From Nitrososphaerales archaeon (GTDB lineage Archaea > Thermoproteota > Nitrososphaeria > Nitrososphaerales > UBA57): a DNA stretch of 12,892 nt. Location: contig JAKUSK010000021.1 of NCBI GenBank assembly GCA_022449325.1, positions 1 through 12,892 on the forward strand. The letters run 5' to 3'. The notes beneath the pieces are model-generated. The model ran no database searches, had not been told where the DNA came from, and was given only the letters and a program-made list of their open reading frames with translations. Positions 7,033 to 12,892 of this stretch are shown here, one piece after another (the first letter of the stretch is position 1; every line of letters begins with the position of its first letter). The position numbers and the translations under genes are program-made.

Positions 7033-8283
7033 TTATTGAATTCTATACCTCAATATTGCTCCTAGTCCACCAAAACTCATTAACATCTTTCCCTCTTCTG
7101 ATCCACTTCCTAAAACCTCGATTCTTGTTCCTGCATCTGAAGCATTATCTTCTAAAATCTCAATTAAATCAGTTTCTGTCACTGAGAAATCAGATGACTT
7201 GCATGAATTACAAGATTCACTCAATAATTTCTGTTTTTCTTGTACATAGACAGTTCTGTTTAGGATTTTATTAGTGACTTCTGAACATCTATTACATTTT
7301 AATGAGATATTTAACATGTTCAAATCTTCTGATGCTATAATAACTTCAACTGCACCTTTGGTTGTCGCATCCATTACTTCATTTATCCCATATGCCGCAA
7401 GACTCTTTTCTTTATGTATTTCTCCTAAAAATCTTTGTATCAACTTCTTTTCTTCTACAACTCTCATATCTTTCAAAACTTCTCCTGATTTGTCTACTGC
7501 CTCACGTACTCCTTCGGCTCCAGAATAAGCCCCATCTATTTCTGTCAAGATTTTTTCTTTTAACCTATAATCCAAATATCCACTCTTCAAAAATGACTCC
7601 TTTGTAGGACCTGGTCCACTTATTATCAATCCTTTAATTTTGTTCTGCTCTAGAAAAATCTTCTTTCCATGTTCTGCAACTCGATTATAATATCCTGATA
7701 AATTCATTTCTCTCAATCTTTCATATCTTCTAGCAGATTGACCTCCTGCTCTTGTTTTTCCTCCGACTCCTGATGTAATTACTTCATCGACTACTAATTT
7801 TGCTCCTGTTAAAATTCCAAATCCTGCTTCTGTTGAATCAATTGAAATTACACCAATTATATCAACTTCTTTTATCATGTCCATTAAATGTTCTAAATGA
7901 AAATGATCATCACATCTATAGAGATATGTTTGTACCGGTCTAGGTGGAATTATTTCATTTACAAATACCTGTTCACTCCCCGGACCATTAGTCATCAAAG
8001 CACCCACAAACAATACTATTCCATTGTCTGGGGTTCTTTTGAAAAGTTTCAATCGTTGTTGAGTTTTAGTTAATGCATCTTGTACGTGATTTCTTGTCGA
8101 GTCTGATTTAATATTTGTTGCAGTTCCATATTCTTCTCTAAGATTGTTTAACACCTCGTGTAATGCTTTTTTGGGCGGGATATATAAAGAGATTAATTCA
8201 GTACCTTTTCCTGTTTTTGTAGAGAGTTCTCTAAGTGTTTTCCTTGTTTTATATAATGCTACTGAATCTATCTTGCTTGGCAA
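7033..8283 (-). CDS. prf1: Peptide chain release factor aRF1
   Basis: Archaeal class I release factor that reads all three stop codons in the ribosomal A site and triggers peptide release. The N-domain has the stop-recognition motifs TATNIKS (54-60) and YxCxxxF (Y122, C124, F128). The middle domain has the catalytic GGQ loop (180-182, in GGKTRAGGQSARR). The C-domain, which in the family contacts the ABCE1 recycling factor, carries C330/C333 and C358/C361, a zinc site seen in many archaeal members. Its 416 residues match the family. The start is TTG at 8283, fixed by an AAGGTGA Shine-Dalgarno site 4 bases upstream; the TAA of that frame lies only 10 bases above. It begins an operon with valS and diverges from the UMP kinase gene. 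Assignment is secure because all diagnostic motifs are present. Confidence 0.97.
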   Translation of the reverse strand: MPSKIDSVALYKTRKTLRELSTKTGKGTELISLYIPPKKALHEVLNNLREEYGTATNIKSDSTRNHVQDALTKTQQRLKLFKRTPDNGIVLFVGALMTNGPGSEQVFVNEIIPPRPVQTYLYRCDDHFHLEHLMDMIKEVDIIGVISIDSTEAGFGILTGAKLVVDEVITSGVGGKTRAGGQSARRYERLREMNLSGYYNRVAEHGKKIFLEQNKIKGLIISGPGPTKESFLKSGYLDYRLKEKILTEIDGAYSGAEGVREAVDKSGEVLKDMRVVEEKKLIQRFLGEIHKEKSLAAYGINEVMDATTKGAVEVIIASEDLNMLNISLKCNRCSEVTNKILNRTVYVQEKQKLLSESCNSCKSSDFSVTETDLIEILEDNASDAGTRIEVLGSGSEEGKMLMSFGGLGAILRYRIQ

Positions 8284-8287
8284 AAAT

Positions 8288-8294
8288 TCACCTT
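8288..8294 (-). promoter_or_regulatory. Shine-Dalgarno site deciding the prf1 TTG start
   Basis: AAGGTGA on the minus strand, 4 bases from the TTG at 8283, is one of the best matches to the 16S anti-Shine-Dalgarno in the window. No ATG or GTG lies in that frame between the upstream stop and the TTG. Confidence 0.7.
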
Positions 8295-8320
8295 ATGACT
8301 ATTCTACGATGTCGTTTAAT

Positions 8321-8340
8321 GTTATATTATATTTAATAAT
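8321..8340. promoter_or_regulatory. Divergent AT-rich promoter region for prf1-valS and the UMP kinase gene
   Basis: The 102 bases between prf1 and pyrH contain a block made only of A and T after its first base (GTTATATTATATTTAATAAT). It can hold a TATA box in either direction. From its centre, a start about 25 bases away gives a leader of about 20 bases for prf1, which includes its Shine-Dalgarno site, and about 30 bases for pyrH. No RNA gene or repeat is visible in this intergenic region. Confidence 0.4.
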
Positions 8341-8385
8341 AAATGAAAATTAATAAGACAATTACTCGTAGACATAAGTGGTTAA

Positions 8386-9060
8386 ATGAAAACCGTAGTA
8401 ATTAAATTAAGTGGAAGTTTGTTCTCATTCGACAAAGATTATTCCCATGTCAAGAAAATAACAAAAACCCTTGACGAAATTAGTCGTAGTGGATATAAGG
8501 TCGTTGCAGTAGCCGGCGGTGGAAAAGCTGCTCGGAATATGCAAAATGCAGCTAGAAACTTTCATGCCGATGAAGCCTTTCTTGATCAACTTGGAATAGA
8601 CGTTTCTCGCATCCATGCAAAAATACTCACAACTTGTACTGCTAATTCTTGTCAAGATGTGCCAAAAACTTTAGATGAAGTAGTTCGTTGTCTAACTTCT
8701 TCTAAAATTGTTTTTACTGGAGGTCTATCACCTGGCCAAAGTACAAATGCAACTGCTGCTTTAATTGCTGAAAGGACTAAAGCTAAACTGTTTGTAAATG
8801 CTACTGATGTTGACGGCGTTTTTACTTCCGATCCAAGAAAAAACAAAAATGCAAAGCTGATTAAATCAATTACTACCAAAAATTTGCTTGGTAAGGTTGT
8901 CGATGATAAAATGAGTGCTGGAACTTACGATTTAATGGATTTACTTTCCCTAAAAATTATCGAACGATCGAAAATTCCTACTACTGTAATTAAATGCGAT
9001 AGTCGCCAAATCAAATCTGCAATCTCTGGTAAATCCACCGGTACTAAAATTACATCTTAG
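8386..9060 (+). CDS. pyrH: UMP kinase, archaeal type (amino acid kinase fold)
   Basis: Phosphorylates UMP to UDP with ATP in pyrimidine nucleotide synthesis. It has the amino acid kinase fold: K7 in VVIKLSGS, the glycine loop AGGGK (43-47), LDQLGIDVSRIHA (66-78), the GGLSPGQSTNATAALIAE segment (112-129) and the nucleotide-binding NATDVDGVFTSDP (138-150). At 224 residues it matches archaeal UMP kinases and is shorter than bacterial PyrH. The usual archaeal signature is close to GGxxPGxTTDA; here the Asp is Asn, which I believe is common in thaumarchaea. Other amino acid kinases (aspartokinase, glutamate 5-kinase, isopentenyl phosphate kinase) fit less well. The ATG at 8386 starts right at the first beta strand, with only a weak GTGG before it. 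It is a single gene, divergent from prf1, and its TAG abuts the hisI stop codon with no spacer. Confidence 0.9.
   Translation: MKTVVIKLSGSLFSFDKDYSHVKKITKTLDEISRSGYKVVAVAGGGKAARNMQNAARNFHADEAFLDQLGIDVSRIHAKILTTCTANSCQDVPKTLDEVVRCLTSSKIVFTGGLSPGQSTNATAALIAERTKAKLFVNATDVDGVFTSDPRKNKNAKLIKSITTKNLLGKVVDDKMSAGTYDLMDLLSLKIIERSKIPTTVIKCDSRQIKSAISGKSTGTKITS
8838..8849 (-). terminator. Possible T-tract terminator for the his operon
   Basis: On the minus strand this reads T5-G-T6, about 210 bases after the hisI stop and antisense to pyrH. hisI has no free 3' intergenic space, so any terminator must lie inside the pyrH gene. A shorter T5 lies closer, at 8952-8956. Pattern evidence only. Confidence 0.25.
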
Positions 9061-9390
9061 CTAAACTAAATCTCTTTGAAAACATGTTTTTGTGTTTTTG
9101 TGACAAGCATTACCAGATTGTTCTACGAAATAAATTAGCGTATCTTCATCACAATCTATCTTTATTTCAAGTACTTTCTGTACGTTTCCAGATTCTTCAC
9201 CTTTTTTCCAAAGTTTGTTCCTAGACCTACTCCAATAATGACCATATCCTGTTCTAACAGTCTCTTCTATCGCTAATCGATTTGCATAAGCCAACATTAG
9301 TATATCTTTTGATTTACTATCTTGTACTATCACTGGGACTAATCCCTGACTCTTTTCAAAATCAATATCACCTATAGATAATTTTGTCAT
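9061..9390 (-). CDS. hisI: Phosphoribosyl-AMP cyclohydrolase
   Basis: Third step of histidine synthesis: opens the purine ring of PR-AMP to give ProFAR. The diagnostic stretches are HYWSRSRNKLWKKGEESGN (51-69) and KIDCDEDTLIYFVEQ (77-91). The Mg ligands are expected at D79, D81 and D83, and the zinc ligands at C80, C96 and C103 (SGNACHKNTKTCF). The length of 109 residues is that of a stand-alone HisI. There is no fused HisE (PR-ATP pyrophosphohydrolase) domain, so that step must be encoded elsewhere. The ATG overlaps the hisF stop as ATGA, which implies coupled translation. It is the last gene of the his operon, and its TAG directly abuts the convergent pyrH stop. Confidence 0.96.
   Translation of the reverse strand: MTKLSIGDIDFEKSQGLVPVIVQDSKSKDILMLAYANRLAIEETVRTGYGHYWSRSRNKLWKKGEESGNVQKVLEIKIDCDEDTLIYFVEQSGNACHKNTKTCFQRDLV
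9087..9099 (+). terminator. Likely T-tract terminator for pyrH
   Basis: Two T5 runs (9087-9091 and 9095-9099) lie 26-39 bases after the pyrH stop, on the plus strand inside antisense hisI. Twin T-tracts at this distance are typical of archaeal intrinsic termination. They also encode the Lys/Asn-rich C-terminal codons of hisI, so chance cannot be excluded. Confidence 0.4.
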
Positions 9391-10148
9391 GTTCTAACTA
9401 AAACCTCGTTCTCTTTTAAAAATCCCTTTAATGCCGTTACATTAAATTGGTTATAATGGAATACTGAAGCTGCTAGAGCTGCATCGACATTAGTTTTATT
9501 AAATACATCAACAAAATGTTCCATACTTCCACATCCCCCGCTTGCAATAACAGGTATATTTACTTTATCTACAATTTCTTTTGTTAATTCTACATCAAAA
9601 CCATCTTCGGTTCCATCTCTATCAATCGATGTTAGTAATATCTCACCTGCTCCAAGTTTTTCTACTTCTTGCGACCACTGTATTGCATCAATTCCTGTTG
9701 ATTTTCTAGCACCATAACTAAATACTTCAAACATATTATCCTCATTTCTTTTTGCGTCTATAGCTACAACACAACATTGTCTTCCAAATCGTTCGGAAAT
9801 TTCTGTAATTAATTCAGGTTTTTCAATTGCCATCGTATTTATTCCTACTTTGTCTGCTCCACTACAAAGAATATTTCTTGCATCTTCAATACTGCTTATT
9901 CCTCCCCCTACAGTAAAAGGTATATCCAATTTCGAAGCTACGTTACAAACCATTTCACTAACTGTCTTTCTTTTTTCTGGTGAAGCTGTAATATCGAGAA
10001 ACACCAATTCATCTGCTCCATCATCTCTATATTTTGAACCTAGTTCTACAGGATCTCCTGCATCCTTCAAATTAACAAAATGTTCACCTTTTACTACTCT
10101 TCCTTCTTTTACATCCAAGCACGGTATGATTCTTTTTGATAATGTCAT
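9387..10148 (-). CDS. hisF: Imidazole glycerol phosphate synthase, cyclase subunit
   Basis: Cyclase half of IGP synthase: uses ammonia from HisH to convert PRFAR into IGP and AICAR. It is a (beta/alpha)8 barrel of 253 residues, the normal length. The catalytic aspartates are D12 (IIPCLDVKEGRVVKG) and D131 (VVAIDAKR). Phosphate-binding loops are seen at GGGI (81-84) and SGGCG (203-207), and LLTSIDRDGTEDGFD (171-185) is a strong HisF signature. The ATG follows the hisA stop after 2 bases. A perfect GGAGG lies 7 bases upstream inside hisA, the strongest Shine-Dalgarno site I found here. The stop overlaps the hisI start. The product should pair with HisH, encoded two genes upstream. Confidence 0.97.
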   Translation of the reverse strand: MTLSKRIIPCLDVKEGRVVKGEHFVNLKDAGDPVELGSKYRDDGADELVFLDITASPEKRKTVSEMVCNVASKLDIPFTVGGGISSIEDARNILCSGADKVGINTMAIEKPELITEISERFGRQCCVVAIDAKRNEDNMFEVFSYGARKSTGIDAIQWSQEVEKLGAGEILLTSIDRDGTEDGFDVELTKEIVDKVNIPVIASGGCGSMEHFVDVFNKTNVDAALAASVFHYNQFNVTALKGFLKENEVLVRT

Positions 10149-10150
10149 TG

Positions 10151-10861
10151 TTAATCCTCCAATGTAATAGCCTGTTCTATTGTAATTATTTTACTATGCA
10201 GTGCTCTACCTAAAATCACGTATTCCACACCTATTTCTTTTACTTTGTTTATGTCCTCTATAGAACTAATCCCTCCACTAGCTTGAATTTGTATATTGGT
10301 GTTATTTCTAATTTTTGTTAAAGTTTCCATATCAGGCCCCTCCAACATTCCGTCCTTTTTGATTGCAGTTAGTAAAATCGTTTTAATTCCATAATCCGCA
10401 AAATCTGAAACTGCTTTATCCAATTCTATTCCAGAACTATCTCTCCAACCATTAATCATAATCTGATTCCCGATATAATCGAGTGATATTATAATTTTCG
10501 ATACACTGACTTCTTTACAAATTTCTTCAAATAATTTTCTGTTATTTATTGCAACCGTTCCAATTACCACTTTGTTTACAATCTCAGAAATCTTTTTAGC
10601 ATAATCTACATTGCGTATTCCTCCTCCAATCTGTATCTGCATTTCCGTATTTTCTGAAATTCTTTTAATTAATTCATAATTATTACCTCGTTCAAGTGTT
10701 GCATCTAAATCTACTACATGCATACGACTAATACCAATTTCTTGCCATTTTTTAACAAGTTGTACTGGACTGTAATCATAAAATGTAGCTAAATTTGGAT
10801 TTCCTTGTTTTAATCTTACTACTTTTCCGTCTAAAAGATCTATTGATGGTACTATTTTCAT
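10151..10861 (-). CDS. hisA: ProFAR isomerase (HisA)
   Basis: Amadori isomerisation of ProFAR to PRFAR, a (beta/alpha)8 barrel homologous to HisF. I place the start at the ATG at 10861 (MKIVPSIDLLDGKVVRLKQG), giving 236 residues. The open frame reaches a TTG four codons further up, but the ATG matches the usual HisA N-terminus and overlaps the hisH stop as ATGA. The expected catalytic residues are D8 (PSIDLLDG) and D128 (IISLDYIG), with T165 in ILLTAIKKDGM. The phosphate loops are QIGGGIRN (77-84) and ASGGISS (194-200). W139 in GWR is also typical. It lies between hisH and hisF in the usual HAF order, and nothing looks broken or unusual. Confidence 0.96.
   Translation of the reverse strand: MKIVPSIDLLDGKVVRLKQGNPNLATFYDYSPVQLVKKWQEIGISRMHVVDLDATLERGNNYELIKRISENTEMQIQIGGGIRNVDYAKKISEIVNKVVIGTVAINNRKLFEEICKEVSVSKIIISLDYIGNQIMINGWRDSSGIELDKAVSDFADYGIKTILLTAIKKDGMLEGPDMETLTKIRNNTNIQIQASGGISSIEDINKVKEIGVEYVILGRALHSKIITIEQAITLED
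10156..10160 (-). promoter_or_regulatory. Shine-Dalgarno site for hisF
   Basis: GGAGG on the minus strand, 7 bases before the hisF ATG and inside the last codons of hisA. It fixes the hisF start at 10148. Confidence 0.7.
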
Positions 10862-11466
10862 AACTTTCCACAAACTGATACAAAATTCTCTAGTATTCTT
10901 GCTCCAGCTTTTCCTGATTTCTCTGGATGAAATTGAGTTCCGAATATATTGTTCTTGTTTACCATTGATGTAAACTCTATACCATAATCTGTTGTAGTTG
11001 ATATAATTTTAGAATCAACTGGTTTTGGATACAAAGAATGAACAAAATATGCCCAAGATTGATCTTCAACACCATCTAAAATACGGTCTTTATTATTCTG
11101 TTTTAGTGTATTCCAACCTATGTGAGGCACCTTTACATCATTCGAAAAAAGCATTATTTCACCTTCAAAAAACCCTAATCCGTCTCCTGGACCTTCTGCA
11201 CTTTTTTCAAAGAACAATTGCATTCCCAAACATACACCTAAAATTGGTTTATTGTTTTCATAATAATCATTTAGAATCCTCTGATTCACTTGTATTCTTT
11301 TAACTGCATGTTTCCAACCTCCTACACCTGGAAGAATGATTCCATCATATTCTAAATTCGTATCTAATTCTGATGTTACAATAGTTGTAACTCCTAGCTT
11401 CTTTAGTGCAGTTTGGATACTGAATAAATTACCTACACCATAATCTAATATGGCAATCTTTATCAT
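10858..11466 (-). CDS. hisH: Imidazole glycerol phosphate synthase, glutaminase subunit
   Basis: Class I glutamine amidotransferase that releases ammonia from glutamine and channels it into HisF. The catalytic triad is C79 (GVCLGMQ), H180 and E182 (QFHPEKS). The oxyanion region is LPGVGG (45-50), and PHIGWN (114-119) separates HisH from other amidotransferases. The length of 202 residues is normal. The ATG shares one base with the hisB stop (TAATG). AAGGGA 8 bases upstream, in the end of hisB, serves as ribosome binding site. The stop overlaps the hisA ATG by 4 bases. This arrangement suggests coupled translation along hisB-hisH-hisA. Confidence 0.97.
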   Translation of the reverse strand: MIKIAILDYGVGNLFSIQTALKKLGVTTIVTSELDTNLEYDGIILPGVGGWKHAVKRIQVNQRILNDYYENNKPILGVCLGMQLFFEKSAEGPGDGLGFFEGEIMLFSNDVKVPHIGWNTLKQNNKDRILDGVEDQSWAYFVHSLYPKPVDSKIISTTTDYGIEFTSMVNKNNIFGTQFHPEKSGKAGARILENFVSVCGKL

Positions 11467-12050
11467 TACATCATTCCCTTCGATGAGGGAGTTCCATCTC
11501 TTCTACTATCTGGCGACATTGCTTCTCTCATTGATAGTGCCATTGCTTTTATTGCAGCTTCCACTTTGTGATGATCATTATTCCCATATTCTACAATAAC
11601 ATGAATGTTTGCTTGTAGACTAGTTGAGAATGACTGAATAAAATGATAAATATCTTCTGCAGGCATATCTTCGATTCCTTCTTTATCTATCTTCAAATCT
11701 GCAACTTGAAATGGACGTTTAACTAAGTCTACTGCTGAATATGCTAGTGCATCATCCATTGGGACAATAGCAAAACCAAATCTCTTTATCGATTTTCGTT
11801 CTCCAAGTGCTTTGTTTATTGCTTCACCTATTGTTAATGCAACATCTTCAGCTGTATGATGAATTAAATCTCCAGTTGCATCGATCTGAATATCAATTAA
11901 ACTATGTGTAGCAAATGAAGTAACCAAGTGATCCAAGAATTTTACCGAAGTATTGATTCTTATATTTCCAGTTCCTTCTAATTGTACCTTTACTGTAATA
12001 TCAGTCTCTTTTGTTTTTCTCGTTACTTCAGCTTCTCTCAATTCACTCAC
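11466..12050 (-). CDS. hisB: Imidazoleglycerol-phosphate dehydratase
   Basis: Dehydrates IGP to imidazole acetol phosphate at a Mn site. The family motifs are FLDHL (38-42), the first metal motif HHTAEDVALTIGEA (64-77), IVPMDDALA (95-103) and the second motif NDHHKVEAA (158-166). The C-terminus has the expected SRRDGTPSSKG tail (182-192). It is monofunctional at 194 residues; the first motif has the short GDLIHH form and not the bacterial GDxxxDDHH. The start is uncertain. GTG at 12050 overlaps the upstream HAD gene by 8 bases. A TTG at 12041, just past the HAD stop, would remove three residues and leave all motifs intact. The gene comes directly after a HAD phosphatase gene, the same order as the two domains of enteric HisB. 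Confidence 0.96.
   Translation of the reverse strand: MSELREAEVTRKTKETDITVKVQLEGTGNIRINTSVKFLDHLVTSFATHSLIDIQIDATGDLIHHTAEDVALTIGEAINKALGERKSIKRFGFAIVPMDDALAYSAVDLVKRPFQVADLKIDKEGIEDMPAEDIYHFIQSFSTSLQANIHVIVEYGNNDHHKVEAAIKAMALSMREAMSPDSRRDGTPSSKGMM
11475..11480 (-). promoter_or_regulatory. Shine-Dalgarno site for hisH
   Basis: AAGGGA on the minus strand, 8 bases before the hisH ATG and within the final codons of hisB. Confidence 0.5.
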
Positions 12051-12892
12051 TAAATAATTCTGGTATATCGTTAATATTACTTATTATTATATCCGCTTTA
12101 TTATCTTTGAATAGCTTAATTTTATTTCGTTCTGAACGTGAACTACCATATATTCCTGCGAATATATACTTCTGATTCTTCGATTTGCCTGCCGCTTTAG
12201 TCATTAAAAGATCCTCCATCGAATCCCCAACATACAATATGTCTCCTTTTCTAGATAGACTGGAAGCAGATTTTCTTAATGATACAGGGTTTGGCTTGTC
12301 AATTCTTGCCCCATATCTTGGAATTCTTGCTAAATCTTCGATGAATACATTCGCATCTGGATTAAAAAATCTAAATAATTTTCCTAGCGAAAATTTTGTT
12401 CCAATTTTTCCTCTTCCTGATACAATCGAGATATTCTTATTAAATTTACTTTTTAATGCTATTAGAGAAGATTCTTTTACAATTAGTTTCTCACTTTCAA
12501 TTGTACCTTTCCGATTAAAATTAATCTTGTTTGTTTTTCTTGCCTTCTTTATCAGATTTTTACCATAAAAAAATTCATCAAATACATTAGTTATGATGTT
12601 ATTTTTTCTATCCTTTGTAAAATTTAATAATTGTTTGGAAGAATTTATCAAATTCTGTTGTTCCACCTCTAACCCTTTGGTAATTATACTCTCAATGGAA
12701 CCTAAATCGAATTTTTTAATATCTTTTGCTAACTCATTTAATTCTTTGGTATAATCTGTCTTTATATTTTTTTTATAAACATTTATTCTATTCAATTTAA
12801 TCGACTTTAATCTCTTAAATGAATTTAAAACATTCTTTGTATTAATTATGTTGTATTCTTGTTCATAATCTCTGCTTAAGCTACTTTGAACC
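12043..12892 (-). CDS. HAD-superfamily phosphatase, candidate histidinol-phosphatase (5' end outside window)
   Basis: The frame stays open to the right edge, so this is a partial gene with 282 codons visible; a TTG at 12795 is internal, not the start. Three HAD motifs are present. Motif II is IVSGRGK (Ser at 12420-12418), motif III is the Lys in IDKPNP (12297-12295), and motif IV is VGDSMEDL with its acidic residues at 12225-12211. Motif I (DxDG) is not visible. The first residues (VQSSLSRDY) look like the stretch just after it, so the catalytic Asp is probably only a few codons beyond the edge. The long helical Lys/Asn-rich region between motifs I and II indicates a subfamily I alpha-helical cap. 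The HAD stop overlaps hisB by 8 bases. Within a his operon the missing phosphatase activity makes histidinol phosphate the most likely substrate. This is inference; phosphoglycolate-like activity is the main alternative. Confidence 0.85.
   Translation of the reverse strand, partial: VQSSLSRDYEQEYNIINTKNVLNSFKRLKSIKLNRINVYKKNIKTDYTKELNELAKDIKKFDLGSIESIITKGLEVEQQNLINSSKQLLNFTKDRKNNIITNVFDEFFYGKNLIKKARKTNKINFNRKGTIESEKLIVKESSLIALKSKFNKNISIVSGRGKIGTKFSLGKLFRFFNPDANVFIEDLARIPRYGARIDKPNPVSLRKSASSLSRKGDILYVGDSMEDLLMTKAAGKSKNQKYIFAGIYGSSRSERNKIKLFKDNKADIIISNINDIPELFSE

Noticed and set aside
10862..10873. TTG at 10873 as the hisA start
   Set aside because: The ATG at 10861 gives the standard HisA N-terminus and the ATGA overlap with hisH; the extra four residues have no family match.
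12185..12568. Plus-strand frame of 127 residues opposite the HAD gene
   Set aside because: It is the complement of HAD motifs II to IV, with no independent support.
12793..12795. TTG at 12795 as the start of the HAD gene
   Set aside because: The frame continues without a stop for another 32 codons to the window edge, and the motif I Asp needed for catalysis must lie upstream.

Overview
The window looks like chromosomal DNA from an AT-rich archaeon, most likely a Thaumarchaeon (Nitrososphaerota). All informational genes are of archaeal type: a topoisomerase IA with an archaeal Toprim signature, an aRF1 with NIKS, YxCxxxF and GGQ motifs, a short archaeal valyl-tRNA synthetase and an archaeal UMP kinase. 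The UMP kinase variant GGLSPGQSTN and the his gene order fit what I recall of ammonia-oxidising thaumarchaea. This placement is by recognition, not by a database search.

Layout from left to right. Bases 1-2631 (minus strand) hold a tight operon of topA, a 71-residue CxxC...CxxH protein (ATGA overlap) and, 7 bases later, a small membrane protein cut by the left edge. Bases 2712-4706 (plus) encode a membrane-anchored subtilisin-like protease that diverges from topA across 80 bases. Bases 4698-8283 (minus) hold prf1 followed by valS; valS ends tail-to-tail with the protease gene, overlapping it by 9 bases. Bases 8386-9060 (plus) encode the UMP kinase, which diverges from prf1 across 102 bases. 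Bases 9061-12892 (minus) are the distal part of a histidine operon, in transcription order HAD phosphatase (5' end outside the window), hisB, hisH, hisA, hisF, hisI. Neighbours there overlap by 8, 1 and 4 bases, are separated by 2, then overlap by 4. The last gene abuts the UMP kinase stop codon with no base between.

The his genes cover the middle of the pathway: PR-AMP hydrolysis (HisI), ProFAR isomerisation (HisA), IGP synthase (HisH plus HisF), IGP dehydration (HisB), and probably histidinol-phosphate dephosphorylation (the HAD protein, inferred). prf1 and valS pair termination and aminoacylation functions. topA and its two small partners may be linked only by co-transcription.

There is no stretch of 300 bases or more without a gene. 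The only real intergenic regions are the two divergent promoters at 2632-2711 and 8284-8385. I see no tRNA, rRNA, CRISPR array, insertion sequence or long repeat. Nothing here is clearly a new biological system. The best leads are the HAD-hisB pairing, a subtilase without a propeptide, an altered HIGH motif and an odd 5' end in valS, and the small zinc-type protein coupled to topA.
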